A stretch of DNA of 64,000 nt, taken from Agromyces luteolus. GTDB taxonomy: Bacteria; Actinomycetota; Actinomycetes; Actinomycetales; Microbacteriaceae. The position numbers and the translations under genes are program-made. Below, in pieces: positions 8,810 to 17,564 of this stretch; positions within the stretch are counted from its first letter, which is position 1, and every line of letters begins with the position of its first letter. The stretch lies in the NCBI RefSeq assembly GCF_009729855.1, contig NZ_WODA01000023.1, forward strand, positions 124,001 to 188,000, given 5' to 3'. The notes below the pieces were generated by a model, which saw nothing but the letters and a program-made list of their open reading frames with translations, was not told the DNA's origin and ran no database searches.

Positions 8810-9571
8810 ATGCTGCACGATCTCGCCGACGGGGCGCGGATGCTCGTCCGCGGCTTCGCGTTCTGGCGGCGCGACCCGGGCGTGATGCTGCTCGGACTCG
8901 TGCCCGCGGCGATCGTGTTCGCGCTGCTCGTGTGGGGCCTCGTTGCCCTCGGCGTCGGCCTGCCCGGGCTGGTCGACCTCGCGACCCCGTTCGCCGACGC
9001 CTGGCAGGACTTCTGGCGCCTCGCGTTCCGCACGCTCGTCGCCGTCGTCGTGTTCGCGGGCGCGGCGGTGCTCGCGTTCGTGACGTTCACGGCGCTGACG
9101 CTCATCGTCGGCGACCCGTTCTACGAGCGCATCTGGGCGGCCGTCGAGACCGACGCCGACGGCGTCGCGCCGGGCGAGGGCCCCGGGTTCTGGAGCGGGG
9201 TCCGCGGGTCGCTCGTGCTCGTCCTGCAGGGCCTGCTCTCCGCCGTCCTCGTCGGGCTCGTCGGCCTGGTCCCCGTCGTGGGCACCGTGGCGGCCGCCGT
9301 CCTGGGCGCCGTGCTCACCGGGCGCCTGCTCGCTCACGAGCTCACGGCGCGCGCGCTCGACGCCAGCGGCATCCCGCCCGAGCGTCGTCGCGCGCTGCTC
9401 CGCGCGAACCGGTGGCGGTTCCTCGGCTTCGGGGTCGCGACGCAGCTCTGCTTCCTCGTCCCGCTCGGTGCGATCGCCACGATGCCGGCCGCGGTCGCGG
9501 GCGCGACGCTGCTGGCGAGGTCGGCGCTTGACAGCCCGGAGCTCTCGCGGGAGGCTCGCCCAGAGTCCTGA
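8810..9571 (+). CDS. EI24-domain (CysZ-like) membrane protein
   Basis: 253 aa with four or five long hydrophobic helices. The ADGARMLVRGFAFWRRDPGVM start, the GDPFYERIW loop near residue 105 and GLVPVVGTVAAAVLGAVLTGRLLAHEL fit the EI24/CysZ family. CysZ transports sulfate in proteobacteria, but actinobacterial EI24 proteins are uncharacterised. TATGCT at 8798-8803 lies 6 nt before the ATG, pointing to a leaderless transcript. The MFS gene follows. Confidence 0.75.
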   Translation: MLHDLADGARMLVRGFAFWRRDPGVMLLGLVPAAIVFALLVWGLVALGVGLPGLVDLATPFADAWQDFWRLAFRTLVAVVVFAGAAVLAFVTFTALTLIVGDPFYERIWAAVETDADGVAPGEGPGFWSGVRGSLVLVLQGLLSAVLVGLVGLVPVVGTVAAAVLGAVLTGRLLAHELTARALDASGIPPERRRALLRANRWRFLGFGVATQLCFLVPLGAIATMPAAVAGATLLARSALDSPELSREARPES

Positions 9572-9597
9572 CGACCGCGATGCGTGAGGGGACGCCG

Positions 9598-10980
9598 ATG
9601 TCGCAGACCGCCGACGCGCCCGCGCGGCATCACGCGCGCTGGGTCGTCGCGGCGCTCTGCACGGGCACCCTCCTCAGCGCGCTGAACTCCGGGATGATCG
9701 CGGTGGCGCTGAGCACGCTCCGCCGCGAGTTCGGCGTCGACGTCGCGACCGTGACCTGGGTCATCTCGGTCTACTACCTCACCTCGGCGGTGCTGCAGCC
9801 GATCATGGGCCGCCTCGCCGACCGCTACGGGCCGCGTCGCGTGTTCGCGATCGGGATGTGGACGGTCGCGCTCGCCGGCGCGGTCGGCCCGTTCGCGCCG
9901 AACCTGGTGCTGCTGTGCGCGGTCCGGGTGCTGCTCGCCGTCGGCACGGCGACCGCGTTCCCCTCCGCCGCCGCGATGCTCCGCGCCGTCGCCGCGACGA
10001 ACGGCGGGAACGCCACGAAGATGATCGGGCGCATCCAACTGGTCGACACGAGCTCGGCGGCGATCGGCCCGGTCCTCGGCGGGCTGCTCATCGTCGGCTT
10101 CGGCTGGCCCGCCATCTTCTGGATCAACGTGCCGCTCGCGGCGCTCGCGCTGGTCAGCACCGGACTCCTCGCCCCGCGCGACGCGCCCAGGGCCCACGTG
10201 CCGCTCCGGCGGACGGTCGCCGAGTCCGACCTGCCCGGCATCGCGCTCTTCATCGTGGCGATCGCGACGCTCCTGGGGTTCCTCCTCGAGCTCGCCCACG
10301 ACCCGCCGTGGCTGCTGCTGCCCGTGGCCGCGATCGCGGGCGGACTGTTCGCGTGGCGCGAGCTGCGCGCCGCGTCGCCCTTCATCGACCTCCGCCTGCT
10401 CGCGGCGAACCTGCCGCTCGTGCGGGTCTACGCGCTCTTCATCCTCGCCAACCTCGTCTTCTACGGGGCGCTGTTCGGCATCCCGCAGTACCTCGAGGAC
10501 CACGCGGGGTACCGCACCGACGTCATCGGCCTGCTGCTGCTGCCGCTCGCCGCGTTCAACGTCGTCACGGCACCGCTCGTCGAGCGCCTCATCGACCGGC
10601 GCGGCCTGCAGCGCGCGCTCGTGATCGGCCTGGCGGCGCTCACGGTCGGATCGGTCGCGCTGCCGCTGCTCGGGGCGTCCACCGCGCCCTGGGTGGTGCT
10701 GGCGGCGACGGCGGCCGTCGGCATCCCCTACGTGTTCGTGCTCGTCTCGATCACCCAGTCGCTGTACGTCGCCGCGCCGACCGAGCGCGTCGGCCAGGCG
10801 GCCGGGCTCTTCCAGACCGCGCGCTGCCTCGGCTGCATCGGCGCGGCGGTCGTCGTCGGGCTGTCGTTCTCGGGCGGGACCGACCCGCCCGACTGGGTGC
10901 TCCTGGCGACGGTCACGGTCGTGCTCGCGCTCGCGACCCTCGTCGTGGCACTCGCGTGGCGGCCGCGCGCCTCCGCGTGA
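9598..10980 (+). CDS. MFS transporter, DHA2-type drug/proton antiporter
   Basis: 460-aa major facilitator with 12-14 predicted helices. WVISVYYLTSAVLQPIMGRLADRYGPRRV carries the loop 2-3 motif A, and the GPVLGGLLI region fits motif C of exporters. The likely role is proton-driven efflux of small molecules, substrate unknown. The start at 9598 is preferred to the ATG at 9580 because a GAGGGGA ribosome-binding site lies between them. It sits 26 nt after the EI24 gene with no linked regulator. Confidence 0.85.
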   Translation: MSQTADAPARHHARWVVAALCTGTLLSALNSGMIAVALSTLRREFGVDVATVTWVISVYYLTSAVLQPIMGRLADRYGPRRVFAIGMWTVALAGAVGPFAPNLVLLCAVRVLLAVGTATAFPSAAAMLRAVAATNGGNATKMIGRIQLVDTSSAAIGPVLGGLLIVGFGWPAIFWINVPLAALALVSTGLLAPRDAPRAHVPLRRTVAESDLPGIALFIVAIATLLGFLLELAHDPPWLLLPVAAIAGGLFAWRELRAASPFIDLRLLAANLPLVRVYALFILANLVFYGALFGIPQYLEDHAGYRTDVIGLLLLPLAAFNVVTAPLVERLIDRRGLQRALVIGLAALTVGSVALPLLGASTAPWVVLAATAAVGIPYVFVLVSITQSLYVAAPTERVGQAAGLFQTARCLGCIGAAVVVGLSFSGGTDPPDWVLLATVTVVLALATLVVALAWRPRASA

Positions 10981-11105
10981 CGAGATCGGCCCGATTCGCG
11001 CGCGGGTGCATCCGATCCCGCCCGACCGGGCGAAGTAGGTGGCGAGGACCGGCGACGGATGCCGCGGCGGCCGCCCACGCACCGCGGCCTCCGTCGTCGC
11101 TCCGC

Positions 11106-11825
11106 TCAGTGCGTGCCGGCGAGCACCTCGCCGACCCACTCGGGGACGAGCCGGCTCGCCGGCCCGAGCCGGCTCTCGGCGAAGAAGGGCGTGATCTCGC
11201 TCTCGGCGAGGTTCAGCTCGATGGTCGTCGCGCCGAACGCCGATGCCGTGAGCACGAAGCCGGCCGCCGGGAAGACGGCCCCCGACGTGCCGATCGCGAC
11301 GAACGCCTCGCATCCGGCGAGCGCGACGTCGATCTCGTCGAGCCCGTAGGGCATCTCGCCGAACCAGACGACGTCGGGGCGGAGCATCCGCTCGCCGCAC
11401 GTGGGGCACTGCGGACCCGGCAGCAGGTCGCCGGGCGCCTCGGTGCGGGCCTCGCAGGCGACGCAGCGCACGCGGCCGAGCTCGCCGTGCATGTGCAGCA
11501 CGCGTGCGGATCCGGCGCGCTCGTGCAGGTCGTCGATGTTCTGCGTGACGATGAGCAGGTCGTCCCCGAGCTCGCGCTCGAGCGCCGCGAGCGCGTCGTG
11601 CGCCGGGTTCGGGGCGACGGATGCCACGGCCCGGCGCCTCGCGTCGTAGAAGCGCTGCACGGTGTCCGGGTCCAGTTCGAACGCCTCGGGCGTCGCGACG
11701 TCCTCCACGCGATGGCCCTCCCAGAGGCCGCCCGCGTCGCGGAAGGTCGGCACCCCGCTCTCCGCGGAGATCCCGGCACCGGTCAGCACGACGATGCGCG
11801 GAGTGCCGCCGAGGCCGGGCGTCAC
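11106..11825 (-). CDS. cobB: NAD-dependent protein deacylase, SIR2 family (CobB type)
   Basis: 239-aa sirtuin that removes acyl groups from lysine using NAD+. GAGISAESG (16-24) forms the NAD loop, TQNIDDLHERAG (94-105) the substrate/NAD site, and H113 in HMHGEL is the catalytic base. C121/C124 and C140/C143 form the zinc site. Y60 and R63 give the Y-x-x-R pair that marks class III enzymes with desuccinylase or demalonylase activity. The GTG start at 11825 overlaps the TGA of the methyltransferase (GTGA), so translation is probably coupled. Confidence 0.9.
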   Translation of the reverse strand: MTPGLGGTPRIVVLTGAGISAESGVPTFRDAGGLWEGHRVEDVATPEAFELDPDTVQRFYDARRRAVASVAPNPAHDALAALERELGDDLLIVTQNIDDLHERAGSARVLHMHGELGRVRCVACEARTEAPGDLLPGPQCPTCGERMLRPDVVWFGEMPYGLDEIDVALAGCEAFVAIGTSGAVFPAAGFVLTASAFGATTIELNLAESEITPFFAESRLGPASRLVPEWVGEVLAGTH

Positions 11826-12430
11826 GCGACGGCTCCCGGCAGGCGCCCGCGGAACACGAGCACGCGGGTCGGGCCGAACGGGAACGACGGCACGCGCACG
11901 AGACGCGACTCGTCGGCCTCGAAGCCCGCGGCGGCGAGCGCGGCGCCCGTGTCGCGGTCCCAGTGGCATCCGTGGCAGAACCGCCTCGAGAACGGGGTGA
12001 CCGCTCGCTGGACGCCGCGCTTGAGCGTGCCCGGCGGCGCGACGACGTGGTCGACGAAGACGACCGTGCCGCCCGGGCGCAGCACGCGCCGCACCTCGGC
12101 GAGCGCGGCCGACTGGTCGGTCACCGAGCAGAGCACGTACGTGCCGACGACCGCGTCGACCGAGGCGTCGGGCAGCGGGATGTGCTCGGCCACGGCATCG
12201 AGCGGGACCTGCTCGTGCTTCCACTCGCGGGCCCGCTGGGCGAGTTCGACCCGACGCTCCGAGTCGGGCTCGAGGCCGATCCACTCGACCGCGGGGTCGA
12301 ACGCGCCGAAGTTCTCGCCCTCGCCGGCGCCGATCTCGAGCACCCGGCCGCGCACGCGCCCGATTACCTCGCGCTCGAGGTCGTCGAGGGCGTCGTCGGT
12401 GATGAGCGGGGGCCGCGCGGCATCCATCAC
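11822..12430 (-). CDS. Class I SAM-dependent methyltransferase (Methyltransf_11 type)
   Basis: 202 aa. VLEIGAGEGENF is SAM motif I, GLEPDSERR supplies the acidic ribose-binding residue, and LRPGGTVVFVDH is the late motif. The family includes UbiE/phospholipid-type methyltransferases and the substrate is unknown. C144/C147-like cysteines in FCHGCHWD are a feature of a membrane-associated actinobacterial subgroup. It starts GTG-ATG at 12430/12427 and is coupled to the sirtuin by a 4-bp overlap. Confidence 0.8.
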   Translation of the reverse strand: MMDAARPPLITDDALDDLEREVIGRVRGRVLEIGAGEGENFGAFDPAVEWIGLEPDSERRVELAQRAREWKHEQVPLDAVAEHIPLPDASVDAVVGTYVLCSVTDQSAALAEVRRVLRPGGTVVFVDHVVAPPGTLKRGVQRAVTPFSRRFCHGCHWDRDTGAALAAAGFEADESRLVRVPSFPFGPTRVLVFRGRLPGAVA

Positions 12431-12478
12431 GTCATGCGACCACGCGGCGCCCCGATCGTCAAGCGACCGATCGACTGC

Positions 12479-14146
12479 TCAGCGACGCAGCCAGGCCGTC
12501 GTCTCGGCGGGCAGCACGCCGTCGCCGAGGTCGCCGCTCGCGACGAGCACCGACCCTTCCGGCAGGGCCACGGGCTCGGTGCCGAAGTTGGCCACGACCT
12601 CCCAGCCGCCGGGCCGCCGGAAGTGCACGACGTCGGGCTCGGCGGTCGGGACCCATTCGAGCTCCTCCGCGCCCTGGAGGTCGCGGCGCAGGGCGAGCGC
12701 GCGACGGTACAGCGCCAGGGTCGACGCCGGATCCTCGTCCTGCGCCTCGGCCGCGAACTCGCCGAACCAGTCCGGCTGCGGGAGGTGCGCGCCGTCCGCC
12801 CCGAAGCCGAACGAGGCGCCGTCGGTGCTCCACGGCAGCGGCACGCGGCATCCGTCCCGGCCGATGTCGACGCCCGGGTTGCGGAAGTACGCGGGGTCCT
12901 GCCGCTCCGAGGCGGGGATGTCGGCGACCTCCTGCAGTCCGAGCTCCTCGCCCTGGTAGAGGTAGGCGGAGCCCGGCAGAGCGAGCACGAAGAGGGTGGC
13001 GGCGCGGGCTCGACGCAGGCCGCGTTCGCGGTCGAGCGCCGGCGTCGTCCCGCCCGAGAGCAGCCATGCCGCACCGTGCTTCTCCCCGGGCACCGCGGGC
13101 TCCGGGAGGCCGTAGCGCGTCGCGTGGCGGACCACGTCGTGGTTCGAGAGCACCCAGGTGGTCGACGAGCCGGAGTCCGCGGCGAGCGCGAGGTTCGCGT
13201 CGACGATGCGCCGGAACTCGGCGGCGTCGAAGGGCGCCTCGAGGAGGTCGAAGTTGAACGCCTGCCCGAGGCCCTCGACGCTCGCGTAGCGCGGGCGTCG
13301 GTGGGACTCGACCCAGGCCTCGGCCACGGCGGTGCGCGGCGGCGAGTACTCGTCGAACACGCGTCGCCACTCCGCGTAGATCTCGTGCACCTCGTCGCGG
13401 TCCCACAGCGGGTGGGCCCCGTCGCGCGGCAGCGCGTCGAGCGTCGCCTGGTCGGGCAACTCGTCGTCGAGCCGCTTGGCGAGGCCGTGCGCGACGTCGA
13501 TGCGGAACCCGTCGACGCCGCGGTCGGACCAGAAGCGCAGGGTGCGAAGGAAGTCGTCGCGCACCTCGCGGTTGTCCCAGTTCAGGTCGGGTTGCTCGGT
13601 GGCGAAGTAGTGGAGGTACCACTGGCCGTCCCCGACGGGCTCCCACGCCGGGCCCCCGAACGCGCTCGTCCAGTCGGCGGGCGGCAGCGATCCGTCCGGG
13701 CCGAGCCCGTCCCGGAAGACGTAGCGGGCGCGGGCCGCCGAACCGCGCGGGGCGGCGAGCGCCTCGCGGAACCACTCGTGCCGGTCGGAGGTGTGGTTCG
13801 GCACGATGTCGATGACGACGCGGATGCCGGCCTCGTGCAGTGCCGCGACGAGCGCGTCGAAGTCGGCCAGCGTGCCGAGCCTCGGATCGACGTCGCGGTA
13901 GTCGTCGACGTCGTAGCCTCCGTCGGCGAGCGCCGACGGGTAGAACGGGCTGAGCCAGACCGCGTCGATGCCGAGGCCCTGCAGGTAGGGCACGCGCGAA
14001 CGGATGCCGCGGAGGTCGCCGAGTCCGTCGCCGTCGGCGTCGGCGAAGCTGCGGGGGTAGATCTGGTAGACCGCGGCCTGACGCCACCAGTGGGCGTCGT
14101 CGTCGTGCGTTCGGCTGAGGTCGGGGCGTGCGAGCACGTCGCTCAT
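12479..14146 (-). CDS. GH13 alpha-glucosidase (oligo-alpha-glucoside hydrolase)
   Basis: 555-aa cytosolic GH13 enzyme. The (beta/alpha)8 barrel carries nucleophile D217 in GFRIDVAHG, acid/base E276 in AVAEAWV and the transition-state stabiliser D337 in SNHDV. QIYPRSFADADGDGLGDLRGI and IVPNHTS are also typical. It should hydrolyse imported maltose or related alpha-glucosides to glucose. It is the last gene of the operon with the ABC importer; 80 nt separate it from the upstream permease gene. AAAGGA precedes the ATG at 14146 by about 12 nt. Confidence 0.9.
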   Translation of the reverse strand: MSDVLARPDLSRTHDDDAHWWRQAAVYQIYPRSFADADGDGLGDLRGIRSRVPYLQGLGIDAVWLSPFYPSALADGGYDVDDYRDVDPRLGTLADFDALVAALHEAGIRVVIDIVPNHTSDRHEWFREALAAPRGSAARARYVFRDGLGPDGSLPPADWTSAFGGPAWEPVGDGQWYLHYFATEQPDLNWDNREVRDDFLRTLRFWSDRGVDGFRIDVAHGLAKRLDDELPDQATLDALPRDGAHPLWDRDEVHEIYAEWRRVFDEYSPPRTAVAEAWVESHRRPRYASVEGLGQAFNFDLLEAPFDAAEFRRIVDANLALAADSGSSTTWVLSNHDVVRHATRYGLPEPAVPGEKHGAAWLLSGGTTPALDRERGLRRARAATLFVLALPGSAYLYQGEELGLQEVADIPASERQDPAYFRNPGVDIGRDGCRVPLPWSTDGASFGFGADGAHLPQPDWFGEFAAEAQDEDPASTLALYRRALALRRDLQGAEELEWVPTAEPDVVHFRRPGGWEVVANFGTEPVALPEGSVLVASGDLGDGVLPAETTAWLRR

Positions 14147-14226
14147 CTCGGTGCGGGTCCTTTCGTCGGACGGTGGGAGGTCGGGTCGCGGAAGCGGGAA
14201 CGGTGCGAGGTGGGGGCGGGCGGGGC

Positions 14227-15153
14227 TCAGCCCTTTACGGCGCCCTGGGTCACGCCCTCCATGACCCAGCGCTGCGTGAAGAGGTACACGATGATCGCCG
14301 GCGCCATCGCCATGAGGTACGACGCGAACGACACGTTGTAGTTGTTGCTGAACTGGGTCTGGAAGATCGACTGCACGACCGGCAGCGTCTGCTGGGCCGA
14401 GTCGGCGATGATCAGCGACGGCATCATGAAGTCGTTCCACGACGCGAGGAAGGCGAAGATCGCGACCGTCGCGCTCATGGGCGCGAGCAGCGGGAAGATC
14501 AGCCGCCGGAAGGTCTGCCAGGTCGTCGCGCCGTCGATGCGGGCGCTCTCCTCGAGCTCGAGCGGGATCGAGCGGAGGAACGCCGTGAACAGCAGGATGC
14601 TGAACGAGAGCTCGAACATGATCTTCAGGATGATGACGCCGACCGGGTTCGCGAGGCCGACGAGGCCCGTGAGCTGGATCTGCGGGAGCGCCACCACCGG
14701 GAACGGCAGGAACAGCGCCGTGAGCAGGTAGAAGAACGACCAGCGGAACAGCCGGTGATCCCAGTTCCGCACGATCGCGTACGACGCGAGGGCCCCGAGG
14801 ATCACGGTGCCGACCACGGTGCCGGCGGTGATGAACAGCGAGATCAGGAAGGCGACCGGGAAGTTGGTCAGCTCCCACGCCTGCGCGAAGCCCGAGAAGT
14901 CGATCGGGCTCGGCAGGGAGAACGCGTTGCCGTCGACCGCCTGCGACGTCGACTTCAGCGACATCGAGATCGTGACGTAGAGCGGGAGGAGCACGGTCAG
15001 GGCGCAGAGGAGCAGGATGACCAGGGTCGACCAGTTCGTCCGCTCCTGGCCGACGCGGCCCCGGCGGCGCGGCGCCCGCGTGGCGACGGCTGCGTCGCTC
15101 GAGCGCGTGGTGGGGACGGAAGCGGGATTCCGCTTCGCTGCTGTCTGGGTCAT
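14227..15153 (-). CDS. Carbohydrate ABC transporter permease (MalG type, CUT1)
   Basis: 308-aa inner-membrane permease with six helices. The EAA loop that contacts the ATPase reads LEESARIDGATTWQTFRRLIFPLLAP, around residues 200-225. The start codon overlaps the stop of the partner permease (TGATG). No ATPase gene is in the locus, as is common for actinobacterial CUT1 systems that share an MsiK-type ATPase encoded elsewhere. Confidence 0.88.
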   Translation of the reverse strand: MTQTAAKRNPASVPTTRSSDAAVATRAPRRRGRVGQERTNWSTLVILLLCALTVLLPLYVTISMSLKSTSQAVDGNAFSLPSPIDFSGFAQAWELTNFPVAFLISLFITAGTVVGTVILGALASYAIVRNWDHRLFRWSFFYLLTALFLPFPVVALPQIQLTGLVGLANPVGVIILKIMFELSFSILLFTAFLRSIPLELEESARIDGATTWQTFRRLIFPLLAPMSATVAIFAFLASWNDFMMPSLIIADSAQQTLPVVQSIFQTQFSNNYNVSFASYLMAMAPAIIVYLFTQRWVMEGVTQGAVKG

Positions 15154-16118
15154 CAGTTCGCCGCCCTTCCGCGGGAGATTCGGAGTTGGAGGACCGAGAT
15201 GGCCACGGCGATGATGAAGAAGATCGTCGCGTTGGCCATCTGGTAGGCGTAGTCGCCGCCGGTGAAGCCGGTGAAGATCGTCATCGCGATGCTGCGGGTG
15301 GCGGTGCCCGGACCGCCGTTCGTCAGGCCGACGATGACCTCGTACACGTTCAGGTAGTTCTTGAAGCCGATGATGATGTTGATCACGACGTAGCCCGCGA
15401 CGAGCGGCAGCGTCACCGACCAGAGCCGGCGGGCCGCGCCGGCCCCGTCGATGTCGGCGGCCTCGTACACTTCGCCGGGAATCGAGAGCAGCCCGGCGAT
15501 GTAGATCAGCAGGGTGGCGGGGATGGACTGCCAGGCGGTCACGATCACGATCGAGACCCAGGCGAGGTCGGGGTTCGCGAGAATCGACTCCGACAGCCAC
15601 GGGATACCGGCGGCCGCGCCGAACGCCGGCAGGGAGTTCGAGAACAGGAAGTTGAAGACGTAGGCGATCACGATGCCCGAGATCACCATCGGGATCACGA
15701 ACACCGCGCGGAGCGGCGTCTTCAGCTTGATGCGCGACGTGAGCCCCACCGCGAGCAGGAAGGCGATGACGTTCACGAGCAGCACCGTCACGATCGCGAA
15801 GCCGAACGTGAAGCCGTAGCTCGCGAGGATCGCCGGATCGCTGAACACGGCGATGTAGTTGGTGAACCCGGTGAACTGCCAGTCGCCGAAGCCGATGAAG
15901 TTCGTGAACGAGTAGAAGATCCCGAGGACCGCCGGGACCGTGATCGTCAGCGTGAACAGCGCCAGCGTGGGGATCAGGAACCAGTAGTAGATCGGGTCGA
16001 CGCGCGTCCGACCGCGCCGATCGTGGCGGCTGCCGGCCAGGTGGTCGACGCTGCCGTGCTCGGCCTCGTCGACGAGTGCGCCGGCCGATGCCGCGGCGGT
16101 GCTGACAGGTGTGCTCAT
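15153..16118 (-). CDS. Carbohydrate ABC transporter permease (MalF type, CUT1)
   Basis: 321-aa permease with six helices after a 45-residue cytosolic N terminus. The EAA loop reads YEAADIDGAGAARRLWSVTLPL. It pairs with the MalG-type protein to form the translocation channel for the alpha-glucoside bound by the lipoprotein encoded upstream. AAAGGAC lies before the ATG at 16118. The gene is 25 nt downstream of the binding protein. Confidence 0.88.
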   Translation of the reverse strand: MSTPVSTAAASAGALVDEAEHGSVDHLAGSRHDRRGRTRVDPIYYWFLIPTLALFTLTITVPAVLGIFYSFTNFIGFGDWQFTGFTNYIAVFSDPAILASYGFTFGFAIVTVLLVNVIAFLLAVGLTSRIKLKTPLRAVFVIPMVISGIVIAYVFNFLFSNSLPAFGAAAGIPWLSESILANPDLAWVSIVIVTAWQSIPATLLIYIAGLLSIPGEVYEAADIDGAGAARRLWSVTLPLVAGYVVINIIIGFKNYLNVYEVIVGLTNGGPGTATRSIAMTIFTGFTGGDYAYQMANATIFFIIAVAISVLQLRISRGRAAN

Positions 16119-16143
16119 GTCGGGGTGTCCTTTCGAATCGCCG

Positions 16144-17436
16144 TCAGCCGCGCAGCGCGAGTCGCGCCCAGTCGGCGTCGATGGTCGCGAGCGTCGACGG
16201 GATGTCGCCGCCGGTCGCCATGGTCTGGATGTAGTTGTCGATCGGGATGGTCAGCGGGATCGACCGCGAGAGGCCCTGGTAGAACGCGCCGGCGTCGTAG
16301 TACTCCTGCATCGGGACGATGCGCTCGTCGGTGACGGGCGCGGCATCCGTCGTCGTGCCGAAGCCGAGGAACTCGGCGTTGTACTCGTCCATCACGTCCT
16401 GCTGCATGAGGTACGACACGAATTCGCGCGCGGCCTCCTTCTCGGTGCTGGCCTCGGGGATCCACAGGGCGAGGTCGAGGTTCACCCTCACCTTGAGATC
16501 GTCGGGGTCGTCGCTCGAGGGCAGCGGGAACGTGGCGAGCTCGAGGTCGGGGTTCGTCTTCGCGATCTCGCCGAGCGCCCACGGGCCCTGCATGTACATG
16601 GCGCCCTCGCCGTTCGCGAACGCGACGTTGCCGTCGCCGTAGCCTCGGCTGGCCGCGTCGTCGTTGGAGTACTCGGCGAGCTGCCGCATCTGCTCGCTCG
16701 GCTCGAGGATGTCCTTCTGGAAGGACACATCCGAGTCCGGGCCCACCTCGGTGCCGATCTCCTCCATCTGCTCGAGGAACCCGGGCACGTCGATTGAGCC
16801 GCCGACGGAGTAGTCGAAGAGTCCCTGTCCGAGCGTCCACGGGTCCTTGAACGTGCTGTAGATCGGCGTCACGCCGGCCGCCTCGAGCTCGTCGCACACC
16901 GCGATGAGCTCGTCCCACGTCGTGGGGACCTCGATGCCGTGCTCCTCGAAGATCTCGACGTTGTAGATGACGGATGCCGCGGCGACCGAGTACGGCAGGA
17001 CGCTCGTCCGGCCGGGGTACGTGGCGTACTGGTCGACGAGGTCCTGCACCTCGGGGCGGATGCGGTCGGCCTCGGGCATGTCGGAGAGGTCGGAGAGCGC
17101 ACCGCGTTCCATGAACCGCGCCATCTCGTAGTTGTAGTTGAGCAGCCCGACGTCGGGCGGATTGCCGCGGAGGAAGCCCGCGGAGAGGTTGGACGCCGTG
17201 TCGAGGGTGACGCGGACGTCGTCCTGCTGGTCGTTGAACTCCTCGACGAGGGCCCGGAAGTACGGGATCGCCTCGGGCTTGGACATGTGGAAGGTGATGT
17301 CGGAGGTTCCGCCGCCGGCGGAACCGCACCCGGCGAGCGCGAGCGCCGTGGCGACGGCCGCGGCGGCGGCGAGCGCCGCCCGGGCACGCGTGCGGCCTCG
17401 GGCCGGTGCGGGTCTGGTGATCGCGGTACGAGGCAC
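16144..17436 (-). CDS. Sugar ABC transporter substrate-binding lipoprotein
   Basis: 430-aa extracellular solute-binding protein (family 1). The signal peptide ends in the lipobox LALAGC, so C37 would be lipidated after cleavage. The mature part has the usual two-lobe features, including PTTWDELIAVCDELEAAG and an aromatic GPWALGEI segment. With the downstream permeases and GH13 enzyme the ligand is probably a malto-oligosaccharide or related alpha-glucoside. GTG start with GGGGAG 8 nt upstream. It is the first gene of the operon and divergent from the ROK repressor. Confidence 0.88.
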   Translation of the reverse strand: MPRTAITRPAPARGRTRARAALAAAAAVATALALAGCGSAGGGTSDITFHMSKPEAIPYFRALVEEFNDQQDDVRVTLDTASNLSAGFLRGNPPDVGLLNYNYEMARFMERGALSDLSDMPEADRIRPEVQDLVDQYATYPGRTSVLPYSVAAASVIYNVEIFEEHGIEVPTTWDELIAVCDELEAAGVTPIYSTFKDPWTLGQGLFDYSVGGSIDVPGFLEQMEEIGTEVGPDSDVSFQKDILEPSEQMRQLAEYSNDDAASRGYGDGNVAFANGEGAMYMQGPWALGEIAKTNPDLELATFPLPSSDDPDDLKVRVNLDLALWIPEASTEKEAAREFVSYLMQQDVMDEYNAEFLGFGTTTDAAPVTDERIVPMQEYYDAGAFYQGLSRSIPLTIPIDNYIQTMATGGDIPSTLATIDADWARLALRG

Positions 17437-17497
17437 GTCGTCGTCTCCCCTTGGTTCTAATGGTCGGCACGCGACGGCGCGTCGACCCTGACCGGAC

Positions 17498-17518
17498 TAA
17501 ATCTAGGATGTAGATTTA
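17498..17518. promoter_or_regulatory. Perfect AT-rich palindrome, likely ROK-repressor operator
   Basis: TAAATCTA-N5-TAGATTTA, with perfect 8-bp arms in an otherwise very GC-rich region. It lies between the divergent starts of the binding-protein gene (17436) and the ROK gene (17565). ROK repressors of the NagC/Mlc/XylR type bind AT-rich inverted repeats of this size, so this is the obvious candidate for control of both directions. Confidence 0.75.
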
Positions 17519-17564
17519 CTCTGTGTCGTAAATAATGACGGAGGGATCGGGAAAGGTCAAGGGC

